Source: Aliamphritea hakodatensis
GTDB lineage: Bacteria > Pseudomonadota > Gammaproteobacteria > Pseudomonadales > Balneatricaceae
Assembly (NCBI RefSeq): GCF_024347195.1
Contig: NZ_AP025281.1
Coordinates: 2,790,001 to 2,854,000, forward strand
Length of the DNA: 64,000 nt
Reading direction: 5' to 3'
The number at the start of each line of letters is the position of its first letter. Positions within the stretch are counted from its first letter, which is position 1. The notes below the pieces were generated by a model. The model saw only the letters and a list, made by a program, of their open reading frames with translations, ran no database searches and was not told where the DNA came from. This document shows positions 52,495 to 61,265 of the stretch, one piece after another. The translations under genes and the position numbers were made by a program.

Positions 52495-52603
52495 AACATC
52501 TTATCTCCACGATAGGTTTTGTTAGTATTTTAATAAGACAACACGGCTTGCAGATACACAAACACAGCAAGTCACGATAACAACACTGATTAGGAAGATA
52601 ACA

Positions 52604-53833
52604 ATGACCAGCACACAGGTTACCCGGGCAGATTTTGATGAGGTAATGGTACCTAACTACAACCCACAACAGTTCATCCCTGTACGCGGTGCCGGTTCAC
52701 GTGTCTGGGATCAGAATGATATCGAATACATCGACTTCGCCGGTGGCATCGCAGTAAACGCACTGGGTCACGCCCACCCTAAACTGGTGGCAGCGCTGAA
52801 AGGCCAGGCCGACCAGCTCTGGCACCTGAGCAACACCTGCACCAATGAGCCGGCCCTGCGCCTGGCACAGAAGCTGACTGCAGCCACCTTTGCAGACAAG
52901 GTATTCTTTGCCAACTCCGGCGGTGAAGCCAACGAAGCCGCTTTCAAACTGGCCCGTAAATTCGCCTACGACAACTTTGGTCCGGAAAAGAACGAAATCA
53001 TTGCGTTCCATCAAGGCTTCCACGGCCGTACCCTGTTCACGGTATCAGTCGGTGGTCAGGAGAAATACCGGATCGGTTTTGAGCCGGTACCGGGCGGCAT
53101 CTCCCACGTACCCTTTAACGATCTGGACGCCCTGAAAGCAGCCATTTCTGAGCGCACCTGCGCAGTGGTCATGGAACCGATTCAGGGTGAAGGCGGCGTA
53201 CTGTCTCCGGATGCAGACTTCATGCGCGGCGTACGTGAACTCTGTGATCAGCACAATGCCCTGCTGGTACTGGATGAAGTACAGACCGGCGTTGGCCGGA
53301 CCGGCAAGCTGTATGCATACATGCACTCTGATGTTAAACCGGACATCCTGACCACCGCCAAAGCACTGGGTGGCGGCTTCCCGATCGGTGCAATGCTGTG
53401 TACTGATAAAGTTGCCCCAAGCCTGAACTTCGGTACCCACGGCAGCACCTACGGCGGCAACCCGCTGGGCTGTGCGGTGGCAGAAGCGGCTCTGGATATC
53501 ATTAACACCCCGGAAGTACTTAATCAGGTGGGTGATAAACGGGCTGTTTTCGAATCTGAACTGCAAAAACTGAATGAAAAATACGGCATCTTTAAAGATG
53601 TGCGTGGTGGCGGCCTGCTAATCGGTGCTGAACTGACCGAAGCATGGCACGGCAAGGCAGCTAAATTCCTGGCTGGTGCCCGTGATGCCGGCGTGATGAT
53701 TCTGGTTGCAGGCCCTAATGTGCTGCGTTTCACCCCGTCCCTGATTATCCCGGACGAAGACATTGCTGAAGGCATGGCCCGTCTGGACAAGGCCATTGCT
53801 CAGGTTATTGAAGCTGAACAAGCGGCAGAATAA
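52604..53833 (+). CDS. astC: Succinylornithine/acetylornithine aminotransferase AstC (AruC)
   Basis: PLP class III aminotransferase that converts N2-succinylornithine to succinylglutamate semialdehyde in arginine breakdown; the same enzyme usually also works in arginine synthesis. 409 residues. Motifs: GGIAVNALGHAHP near 46-58, NSGGEANEAAFKLAR near 105-119, LDEVQTGVGRTG near 222-233 and the PLP-lysine in TTAKALGGGFPIG near 249-261. It is the first gene of the operon, with AGGAAGATAAC before the ATG, and lies beneath the ArgR-type operator. Confidence 0.95.
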   Translation: MTSTQVTRADFDEVMVPNYNPQQFIPVRGAGSRVWDQNDIEYIDFAGGIAVNALGHAHPKLVAALKGQADQLWHLSNTCTNEPALRLAQKLTAATFADKVFFANSGGEANEAAFKLARKFAYDNFGPEKNEIIAFHQGFHGRTLFTVSVGGQEKYRIGFEPVPGGISHVPFNDLDALKAAISERTCAVVMEPIQGEGGVLSPDADFMRGVRELCDQHNALLVLDEVQTGVGRTGKLYAYMHSDVKPDILTTAKALGGGFPIGAMLCTDKVAPSLNFGTHGSTYGGNPLGCAVAEAALDIINTPEVLNQVGDKRAVFESELQKLNEKYGIFKDVRGGGLLIGAELTEAWHGKAAKFLAGARDAGVMILVAGPNVLRFTPSLIIPDEDIAEGMARLDKAIAQVIEAEQAAE

Positions 53834-53842
53834 GGGCTGACT

Positions 53843-55096
53843 ATGAATCACGATCTTACCCAATGGCTGACCTGGCTGGACGACGAATACCCGGACATGC
53901 TGGGCAAAACCATCGAGCTTGCTAACATCAACTCCGGTAGCCTGAACGTTGCCGGCGTTAACAGCGTTGGCGACAAGCTGAAGGAATATGCGCAAGTGCT
54001 TGGCGGTAAGATCGAAACCCTGCCGGTCAGCCCGTATGAGCTACTGGATGCTAACGGCGTTCTGCAATCCCTGCCACTGGGGGATGCAGTACGGATCTCA
54101 AAACGGCCTGAAGCACCGTTACAGGTATTCTTCTGCGCCCATATGGACACAGTATTCGCCATCGACAGCGACTTCCAAACGGTCACCTGGTTAGACGATG
54201 AAACCATCAACGGGCCTGGGGTCAGCGACCTTAAAGGCGGCATTATCGTCATGCTTAAAGCCATTGAAACGCTTGAACGCAGCCCCTACGCCGACAGGAT
54301 CGGCTGGCAGATACTGTTCAACCCGGATGAAGAAATCGGTTCACCGGGCTCCGCTGCCCTGATTCAGGACGCAGCGAAAACCGCCCACCTGGGCATGATT
54401 TACGAACCGAGCTTTCCGGACGGTAACCTGGCCGGCGCCCGTAAAGGCAGTGGCAACTTCAGCGTCAAAGCCACCGGTAAAGCCGCCCATGCAGGCCGTG
54501 AACACCACCTGGGACGCAACGCGATCCGTGCCATGTGTGACTTCGTCAGCCAGCTGGACGACCTGAATGGCCAGCGAGAAGGCGTCACCATTAACCCCGG
54601 CTTCATTGAAGGCGGCGGCGCGGTGAACATCGTCCCTGACCTCTGTGTTTTCCGCTTTAATATCCGCCTCGAACAGCCGGAAGACGAAGCCTGGTGCCTG
54701 GAACACATTCAGCGCCTGCTGACAGACATCAACAACCGCGACGGCCTTGAACTGGAACTGTTCGGCGGCTTTGGTCGTAAGCCGAAAGTACTGTCCCCGA
54801 CCAATACCCGGTTATTTGAACTGGCGCAGGAATGCGGCAGCAATCTGGGTATGAAAATCGAATGGCTGCCAACCGGTGGTTGCTGTGACGGCAACAACCT
54901 GGCAGCAGCCGGTGTGCCTAACATTGACACCCTGGGCGTTCAGGGTGGCAAAATTCACTCCAGTGACGAATATATGAAAGTCCGTTCTCTGACAGAGCGG
55001 GCCAAGCTCAGTGGCCTGATGCTGCTGAAACTGGCCAGCAGCGAAGACATCCGCTGGCTTACTGATGCCAAAAACAGCTGTGCAGGAGAACACTGA
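53843..55096 (+). CDS. M20 family metallohydrolase inside the ast operon
   Basis: A 417-residue binuclear-zinc amidohydrolase of the M20 (ArgE/DapE/CPG2) family. Expected metal and catalytic residues are visible: His and Asp in CAHMDTVF near 93-100, Asp in GPGVSDLKGG near 124-133, the Glu pair in NPDEEIGSPGS near 155-165, and the C-terminal His in IHSSDEYM. It starts nine bases after astC and overlaps aruF by one base (TGATG), so it is fully embedded in the operon. The usual last enzyme, AstE, is missing from this locus. M20 enzymes split N-acyl amino acids, so N-succinylglutamate hydrolysis is chemically plausible. That function is inference; generic peptidase activity remains possible. Confidence 0.85.
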   Translation: MNHDLTQWLTWLDDEYPDMLGKTIELANINSGSLNVAGVNSVGDKLKEYAQVLGGKIETLPVSPYELLDANGVLQSLPLGDAVRISKRPEAPLQVFFCAHMDTVFAIDSDFQTVTWLDDETINGPGVSDLKGGIIVMLKAIETLERSPYADRIGWQILFNPDEEIGSPGSAALIQDAAKTAHLGMIYEPSFPDGNLAGARKGSGNFSVKATGKAAHAGREHHLGRNAIRAMCDFVSQLDDLNGQREGVTINPGFIEGGGAVNIVPDLCVFRFNIRLEQPEDEAWCLEHIQRLLTDINNRDGLELELFGGFGRKPKVLSPTNTRLFELAQECGSNLGMKIEWLPTGGCCDGNNLAAAGVPNIDTLGVQGGKIHSSDEYMKVRSLTERAKLSGLMLLKLASSEDIRWLTDAKNSCAGEH

Positions 55097-56115
55097 TGCT
55101 GGTCGTACGCCCGGTTACCTTTGCTGACCTTGCCGGCCTGGAAAGGCTGGCGGTGATTTCCGGCGGCAGCATGACAACCCTGCCCGCCAACCGGGATCAT
55201 ATCGGCGAACTGATCAACCGTACCCAGCAGTCACTGCGTAAAACGGTGGAAATGCCCGGTGAAGAAAGCTATCACTTTGTCCTCACCGATACAGACAGCG
55301 GCGAGATACTCGGCGTCAGTGGTATTGATGCCACCGTGGGCATCACCACCCCGTTTTATTCTTACCGCATTGATGAAGTGGTCCATGCCTCCAGCGAGCT
55401 GCAGATCCACAACAAGGTACCGGCCCTGCACCTTTGTCAGGATTACACCGGCGCAGCCCGGCTCTGCACCCTGTTTCTGGACCAGCAAGCCCGTACCGCG
55501 GAAAACCTGCAACTGATCTCCCGTGCCCGGATGATGTTTATCGCCCGGCAACCGCAACGCTTTGCCAGCCGGATCATTTCTGAACTGCAGGGCGTAGCCG
55601 ATGAAAATCACCAGTCACCTTTCTGGGAAAGTCTGGGCCGGCACTTCTTCAGCATGGACTTTACCAAGGCAAACTACCTGACCGGCATTAACTCCAAAGG
55701 CTTCATTGCCGACCTGATGCCGCATTATCCGGTGTATGTTCCGATGCTCAGCCCGGCCGCCAAAGCCGCCCTGGGCAAGACCCGCCCGGATCAGCAACCG
55801 GTGCTGGATCTGCTGGAAAACGAAGGCTTCCGGTTCCGCAATTACGTGGACATTTTTGACGCCGGCCCAACACTTGAAAGTCGCACAGACGACATTCGCT
55901 CAGTCCGTGCCAGCAACACTCAGACTGTCCGCGTGCAGGATGCAACACCGCAACCGGGCGGCAATGAAATCGCCATGCTGATCAGCAATCACGCATTAGG
56001 GGAATTCCGCTGCCTGCTTGCAGACGTTGATCCGCAGCACCCGGTGCTGACAGCTGAGCAGGCACGGCAACTGCAGCTCAGCGATGGTGACGAAGCCCTG
56101 TTACTGGCCGTTTAA
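55096..56115 (+). CDS. aruF: Arginine N-succinyltransferase alpha subunit AruF
   Basis: One of two paralogous subunits that transfer succinyl from succinyl-CoA to arginine or ornithine. 339 residues. The start LVVRPVTFADLAGLERLAV and the segment PFWESLGRHFFSMDFTKANYL near 175-195 are typical of the AstA family, as are the GNAT-like core segments. The start codon overlaps the M20 hydrolase stop. Enterobacteria carry a single AstA; the AruF/AruG heterodimer is the pseudomonad form. The alpha/beta labels follow gene order and similarity to AruF by its N-terminal MLVVRPV. Confidence 0.93.
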   Translation: MLVVRPVTFADLAGLERLAVISGGSMTTLPANRDHIGELINRTQQSLRKTVEMPGEESYHFVLTDTDSGEILGVSGIDATVGITTPFYSYRIDEVVHASSELQIHNKVPALHLCQDYTGAARLCTLFLDQQARTAENLQLISRARMMFIARQPQRFASRIISELQGVADENHQSPFWESLGRHFFSMDFTKANYLTGINSKGFIADLMPHYPVYVPMLSPAAKAALGKTRPDQQPVLDLLENEGFRFRNYVDIFDAGPTLESRTDDIRSVRASNTQTVRVQDATPQPGGNEIAMLISNHALGEFRCLLADVDPQHPVLTAEQARQLQLSDGDEALLLAV

Positions 56116-56173
56116 TGCCTAAAATATACTTTAATAAAATACCTTAACAAATTGATTATAGAGGCTTTTTAAT

Positions 56174-57202
56174 ATGATGATTGTGCGCCCAATACGGGCT
56201 GAAGATCACCAGGCCCTGCGCGAACTGGCCCGCAAAACCGGTCCGGGATTCACCTCCCTGCAAGATAACGACGCTCAGGTAAAAGCCAAACTGGATGACG
56301 CCCTGCGTGCCTATGACAGCAACACACCGCCTCAGGACGCCCTCTACCTCTTTGTAATGGAAGATACAGAATCCGGTGAAGTGGTCGGCATCTGTGGCAT
56401 TGAAGCAGCCGTCGGCCTGACTGATCCATGGTACAACTATCGCGTAGGCACCCTGATTCATGCTTCCCGGGAACTGAAGGTCTATAACACCATCAACACC
56501 CTGACCATTACCAATGACCACACCGGCTACTCTGAACTGTGTACCCTGTTCCTGGCACCGGAAGCCCGTCACAGCCGTCAGGGATCGTTACTGTCCAAAT
56601 CCCGTTTTATGTTCATGGCCGAATTCCCGCACCTGTTCAACGACCATGTGATTGCGGAAATGCGCGGTTACTCCGATGAAAACGGCGTCTCACCTTTCTG
56701 GGAAGGTCTGGGACGTCACTTCTTCTCGCTGGACTTTTCCGAGGCTGACCAGTTGTCCTCCATGGACAAGGTATTCATTGCCGAACTGATGCCGAAGAAC
56801 ACCATTTACACCAACCTTTTGCCGGAAGCCGCCCAAAAGGCGATCGGCCAGACCCACGAAGCCACCACCCCGGCCCGCAAACTGCTGGAAAAAGAAGGCA
56901 TGCGCTACACCGGCTATGTGGACATTTTCGACGGCGGCCCGACGCTGGAAGCCCAGACTAACGATATCCGTGCCATTCAGGAAAGCCAGTACGTCAAGGT
57001 ACAGATATCCGCACGCGCCCCTGAAGGGGAACTTTATCTGGTCAGCACCACGGACTTTACAGAATTCCGCTGCTGCATGACCGCCCTTACCCCGGTGGGT
57101 AAGCACGTCGCCGCCCTGCCACAGGAGGTCGCCGACGCCCTACAGATTAATGACGGAAGCACAGTACGGGTTGTACCGCTTTCATCCGCACGGAGGTTTT
57201 AA
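56174..57202 (+). CDS. aruG: Arginine N-succinyltransferase beta subunit AruG
   Basis: The second AstA-family subunit, 342 residues, sharing with AruF the blocks PFWEGLGRHFFSLDFSEAD near 174-192 and GYVDIFDGGPTLEAQTNDIR near 250-269. The start MMIVRPIRAEDHQALRELA matches AruG. It is separated from aruF by 58 AT-rich bases, which could hold a secondary promoter or a processing site, and is followed by astD after one base. It likely works as a heterotetramer with AruF. Confidence 0.94.
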   Translation: MMIVRPIRAEDHQALRELARKTGPGFTSLQDNDAQVKAKLDDALRAYDSNTPPQDALYLFVMEDTESGEVVGICGIEAAVGLTDPWYNYRVGTLIHASRELKVYNTINTLTITNDHTGYSELCTLFLAPEARHSRQGSLLSKSRFMFMAEFPHLFNDHVIAEMRGYSDENGVSPFWEGLGRHFFSLDFSEADQLSSMDKVFIAELMPKNTIYTNLLPEAAQKAIGQTHEATTPARKLLEKEGMRYTGYVDIFDGGPTLEAQTNDIRAIQESQYVKVQISARAPEGELYLVSTTDFTEFRCCMTALTPVGKHVAALPQEVADALQINDGSTVRVVPLSSARRF

Positions 57203-57203
57203 C

Positions 57204-58673
57204 ATGACTGCATCTTTATACATCAACGGCCAGTGGCTGAACGGCGAAGGCCCGGTATTTTCTTCACTGAATCCATTTAACGGCGACGCTGTGTGGACAT
57301 CTGCCGCCGCCAGCCCTGCACAGGTCAACGCGGCAGTAGAGGCCGCCCGTTCAGTGGCCCAGAACTGGGCAGAAGTGAGCTTCAGCGACCGCTGCGCCAT
57401 CGCGCGTCAGTACGGCGAACAGCTGGCTGAAAACAAGCAACTGATCGCGGAAACCATTGCCTCAGAAACCGGCAAGCCACTGTGGGAAACCCTGACAGAA
57501 GCGGCTGCCATGGCTGGCAAGATCGAAATTTCCATCCGCGCTTACGAAGAACGTACCGGCGAGAAAAGCAGTGACATGGCCGGTGCTCAGGCGGTGCTGC
57601 GCCACAAGCCCCACGGTGTGGTGGCTGTATTCGGTCCGTATAACTTCCCGGGCCACCTGCCTAACGGCCATATCGTACCGGCGCTGCTGGCGGGCAACAC
57701 TGTCATCCTGAAGCCCAGCGAGCTGACCCCTAAAGTCGCCGAGCTGATGATTCAGCTGTGGGACAAAACCGACCTGCCAGCCGGTGTCCTGAACCTGACC
57801 CAGGGTGAAAAAGACACCGGCATTGCGCTGGCATCCCACGCCGGTCTGGACGGTCTGTTCTTCACCGGCAGCTCCCGTACCGGACACCTGTTACATGAAC
57901 AGTTCGCCGGCCATCCGGGCAAGATTCTGGCGCTGGAAATGGGCGGTAACAACCCACTTATTGTAGGTGACATCAGCGACGTTAAAGCGGCCGTTCACGA
58001 AACCATTCAGTCTGCCTACATCACTTCTGGTCAGCGTTGCACCTGTGCCCGCCGTCTGTTCGTACCAAACGGTAGCACCGGTGATCAGTTCATTGCTGAA
58101 CTGAGCAAAGCCGTCAGCCAGATTAAAGTTGGCGGCCAGTTTGAAGAACCGGCACCGTTTATGGGCAGCCTGATTTCTGAAGCGGCAGCCGACGGCATTA
58201 TCGCCGCGCAGGAAAACCTGCTGTCACTGGGTGCCAGTGCACTGGTTGCAGCAGCTAAACTGCAGGCCGGCACCGGTCTGGTCAGTCCCGGGCTACTGGA
58301 CGTGACCGCCATCGAACAGCTGCCGGACGAAGAATACTTCGGCCCGCTGCTGCAGGTCGTTCGCTACGAAGATTTCGACGCGGCAATCCAGGCGGCCAAT
58401 AACACCAGCTACGGCCTGTCTGCCGGCTTATTCAGCGACAGTGAAGACCAGTTCAACACCTTCTATAAGAAGATCCGCGCCGGCATCGTTAACTGGAACA
58501 AGCAGATTACCGGTGCCAGCAGTGCTGCACCGTTCGGCGGCGTCGGCGCCAGCGGTAACCACCGTGCCAGCGCCTACTATGCGGCGGACTACTGCTCATA
58601 CCCGGTCGCCGGTATCGAAGCAGACAGTCTGGCCATGCCTGCCGCACTGTCACCGGGCCTGACACTGGACTGA
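57204..58673 (+). CDS. astD: Succinylglutamate semialdehyde dehydrogenase AstD
   Basis: NAD-dependent aldehyde dehydrogenase that oxidises succinylglutamate semialdehyde to succinylglutamate. The ATG at 57204 has GGAGG upstream and gives 489 residues, near E. coli AstD (492); the frame is open to 57150 inside aruG but that part is not AstD. The catalytic Cys is in GQRCTCARRLF near 279-289, the general-base Glu in LALEMGGNNP near 246-255, and the oxyanion Asn in GPYNFPGHLP near 145-154. It begins one base after the aruG stop, so translation is coupled. Confidence 0.96.
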   Translation: MTASLYINGQWLNGEGPVFSSLNPFNGDAVWTSAAASPAQVNAAVEAARSVAQNWAEVSFSDRCAIARQYGEQLAENKQLIAETIASETGKPLWETLTEAAAMAGKIEISIRAYEERTGEKSSDMAGAQAVLRHKPHGVVAVFGPYNFPGHLPNGHIVPALLAGNTVILKPSELTPKVAELMIQLWDKTDLPAGVLNLTQGEKDTGIALASHAGLDGLFFTGSSRTGHLLHEQFAGHPGKILALEMGGNNPLIVGDISDVKAAVHETIQSAYITSGQRCTCARRLFVPNGSTGDQFIAELSKAVSQIKVGGQFEEPAPFMGSLISEAAADGIIAAQENLLSLGASALVAAAKLQAGTGLVSPGLLDVTAIEQLPDEEYFGPLLQVVRYEDFDAAIQAANNTSYGLSAGLFSDSEDQFNTFYKKIRAGIVNWNKQITGASSAAPFGGVGASGNHRASAYYAADYCSYPVAGIEADSLAMPAALSPGLTLD

Positions 58674-58683
58674 CAGTAACACA

Positions 58684-58740
58684 GCACAGCCGGCTTTCCG
58701 GCTGTGCATGTCGCATCAGGCAGTGCAGACAGCCACTGCC
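58684..58740. repeat. Two tandem hairpins in the astD-astB spacer
   Basis: First hairpin: 10-base perfect arms GCACAGCCGG/CCGGCTGTGC with a CTTT loop (58684-58707). Second: arms GGCAGTG/CACTGCC (58719-58740). Neither has a T-run, so they look like mRNA-stabilising or processing elements inside the operon and not terminators. Confidence 0.6.
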
Positions 58741-58808
58741 CGGTGCTACCCTGTTAGCCAGACAGGTTCTGACCAACCCCTTTAACGTTCTACATTCAGG
58801 TACCTTCG

Positions 58809-60161
58809 ATGACAGCACGCGAAGCTAATTTTGACGGCCTGGTCGGCCCGACTCACAACTACGCCGGCCTCTCTTTCGGCAACGTTGCCTCTGAACAGCA
58901 TCAGGCTGCAGCGTCTAATCCGAAGCTGGCAGCCAAACAGGGCCTGCAGAAAATGAAAGCCCTGCACGATATGGGCTTTGTACAGGGTATACTGGCCCCT
59001 CAGGAACGCCCGGACATTGCCACCCTGCGCCGGCTGGGTTTCACCGGTTCTGATGCCAGCGTACTGGCCAGTGCCGCTGAGCAGGCGCCCCGCATTCTGG
59101 CGGCCTGCTGCTCAGCGTCCAGCATGTGGACCGCCAACGCCGCGACCGTATCCCCAAGCGCAGATACTGCGGACGGCAAAGTACACTTCACCCCGGCCAA
59201 CCTGACCAACAAGTTTCACCGCTCGATTGAACACAGCGTTACCGGCCGTATCCTGCAGGCAACTTTTGCCGACAGTCAGCACTTCCAGCATCACCATGCA
59301 CTGCCCGGGGTCGAGCACTTTGGCGATGAAGGTGCTGCCAACCATACCCGTTTCTGCCATGACTATGGCCAGCAAGGCATCGAGTTTTTCGTCTTCGGCC
59401 GCTACGGCTTTGATATGAGCAAACCGGCACCGCAAAAATACCCGGCCCGGCAAACTCTGGAAGCCAGCCAGGCGATTGCCCGTAAGCACGGTCTGAGCGA
59501 CAGCCATGTGGTTTATGCCCAGCAGAACCCGGCGATTATCGATCAGGGCGTCTTTCATAATGACGTCATCGCGGTGGGCAACGGCAAACTGCTTTTCTGT
59601 CACCAGGAAGCATTTCTCAATCAGGCTGAGGTTAACGCTCAGCTGACGACCGCTATGAACGGCGACTTCGAAATCATCGAAGTCCCTTCCGACAAGGTAT
59701 CCGTGCAGGATGCAGTGCAAAGCTATCTGTTCAACAGCCAGCTGCTAAGTAAGCCAGACGGCAGCACCCTGCTGGTCATCCCGGAAGAATGTGAGAAAAA
59801 TCCGGCAGTCTGGAACTACCTGCAGGAACTGATCAGCAGCGATGCCAGCATCAGTGAACTGAAAGTCTTCGACCTGAAGCAAAGCATGAGCAACGGCGGC
59901 GGCCCTGCCTGCCTGCGTTTGCGGGTTGCCATGAATGACGCCGAACTGGCGGCGTTCAACCAGCATACCCGCATGAGCGACAGCCTGTTCACTACACTGA
60001 ACACCTGGGTAGACAAACACTACCGTGATCAGTTGCGCGAAAAAGATCTGGCAGACCCGCAGTTACTGACAGAATCCCGTACCGCACTGGATGAACTGAC
60101 ACAGATTTTACAACTGGGCTCTGTGTATCCGTTCCAGCGTGAAGGCCGCTGCCACGGCTGA
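58809..60161 (+). CDS. astB: N-succinylarginine dihydrolase AstB
   Basis: Hydrolyses N2-succinylarginine to succinylornithine, CO2 and two ammonia molecules. 450 residues, like E. coli AstB (447). The opening EANFDGLVGPTHNYAGLSFG, the segment SSMWTANAATVSPSADT near 103-119, HHALPG near 162-167 and the C-terminal SNGGGPACLRLRV, which contains the nucleophilic Cys, are diagnostic. It is the last gene of the operon and is closed by a strong terminator. astE, which usually completes the cluster, does not follow. Confidence 0.96.
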   Translation: MTAREANFDGLVGPTHNYAGLSFGNVASEQHQAAASNPKLAAKQGLQKMKALHDMGFVQGILAPQERPDIATLRRLGFTGSDASVLASAAEQAPRILAACCSASSMWTANAATVSPSADTADGKVHFTPANLTNKFHRSIEHSVTGRILQATFADSQHFQHHHALPGVEHFGDEGAANHTRFCHDYGQQGIEFFVFGRYGFDMSKPAPQKYPARQTLEASQAIARKHGLSDSHVVYAQQNPAIIDQGVFHNDVIAVGNGKLLFCHQEAFLNQAEVNAQLTTAMNGDFEIIEVPSDKVSVQDAVQSYLFNSQLLSKPDGSTLLVIPEECEKNPAVWNYLQELISSDASISELKVFDLKQSMSNGGGPACLRLRVAMNDAELAAFNQHTRMSDSLFTTLNTWVDKHYRDQLREKDLADPQLLTESRTALDELTQILQLGSVYPFQREGRCHG

Positions 60162-60176
60162 CCTGCACATCAGTAC

Positions 60177-60205
60177 AAAACGCCGGTATACTGCCGGCGT
60201 TTTTC
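60177..60205 (+). terminator. Rho-independent terminator of the ast operon
   Basis: Arms AAAACGCCGG (60177-60186) and CCGGCGTTTT (60194-60203) with a 7-base loop, then further T residues. It lies 16 bases after the astB stop. Confidence 0.9.
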
Positions 60206-60231
60206 GTTTTACTGCAGGATGACTGACCAAG

Positions 60232-61116
60232 ATGACCATCAAACGCATTCAGGTATATACAGTTAACGCCTTCACCTATCAGGATAAAGGCGGAAATCCC
60301 GCTGGCGTTGTACCGGATGCAGACGGCCTCACTACCCGGCAGATGCAGAACATTGCCCGGCAAATGGGCTATCCGGAAACAGCCTTTGTCTGCCCCCCTG
60401 AACAAGCTTCAGCCGCCGATCTCAAAGTGCGTTTTTTTACTCCGACCGCAGAAGTGGATTTTTGCGGCCATGCAACACTGGCAACCTTCAGCCTGCTGTG
60501 GCAACAACAGATCCTCACCGCCGGAGACTATATTCAGGACACCGGCGCGGGTCTTCTGCAAGTCAGCATGAGTGAAACCGGCCAGGTATCTATGGATCAG
60601 CAACGCCCTGAATTCCTGCAAACCTTCGATCCGGCAGTGATCGCCCCTCTGCTTAACCTGCCCGCAACTGAACTCAGCACCGGCTTACCTATACAGGCGG
60701 TCTCAACCGGTCTGGCGGATATTCTCCTACCCTTGCCGGTAAATACCCTGAACCGGCTAACCCCGGATCAGACAGCGCTCAGTCAGTTCTGCCAGCAGCA
60801 TAACCTGATTGGCCTGCATGCCTTTGAGATACAGCCAGCAGGCGCCGCATTTACCGCAGAATGCCGCAACTTTGCGCCCCTGTTCGGCATCCCCGAAGAA
60901 GCAGCCACCGGCAGCAGCAACGGTGCACTGGCCTGCTATCTGCAAGCCCACCACTCTCCGCAACAAACCGAATACAATTTCCTGCAAGGCTGTGCGCTCG
61001 CTCAGAATTCGCAGATTAACAGCACACTGCAGATTCATCAGGGACGCATCAACCGGGTACAGGTTTCCGGTACTGCACAATTAACCAGCCAGCAATACTT
61101 GTCAGTGACTGCCTGA
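60232..61116 (+). CDS. PhzF family isomerase-like protein
   Basis: A 294-residue protein of the PhzF/diaminopimelate-epimerase-like fold. The catalytic Glu49 is in MGYPETAFV, followed by RFFTPTAEVDFCGHATLA (near 67-84), both diagnostic of the family. PhzF itself isomerises an intermediate of phenazine synthesis; no other phenazine gene is present, and most PhzF-like proteins have no assigned substrate. It follows the ast terminator, so it has its own promoter region, short as that is. Confidence 0.85.
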   Translation: MTIKRIQVYTVNAFTYQDKGGNPAGVVPDADGLTTRQMQNIARQMGYPETAFVCPPEQASAADLKVRFFTPTAEVDFCGHATLATFSLLWQQQILTAGDYIQDTGAGLLQVSMSETGQVSMDQQRPEFLQTFDPAVIAPLLNLPATELSTGLPIQAVSTGLADILLPLPVNTLNRLTPDQTALSQFCQQHNLIGLHAFEIQPAGAAFTAECRNFAPLFGIPEEAATGSSNGALACYLQAHHSPQQTEYNFLQGCALAQNSQINSTLQIHQGRINRVQVSGTAQLTSQQYLSVTA

Positions 61117-61265
61117 TTCAGCACGCATCAGGGATATTTTTTTCGCTCCTGTCACTCAGCTTTTGTTCAGCTTCGCCGATAACCTGATTATTCACTCATA
61201 TCTGGCTCATATATTGATTCTGTGTCTGTTGTTATCACTGCCAGCATTATCATAGGACGATTATC

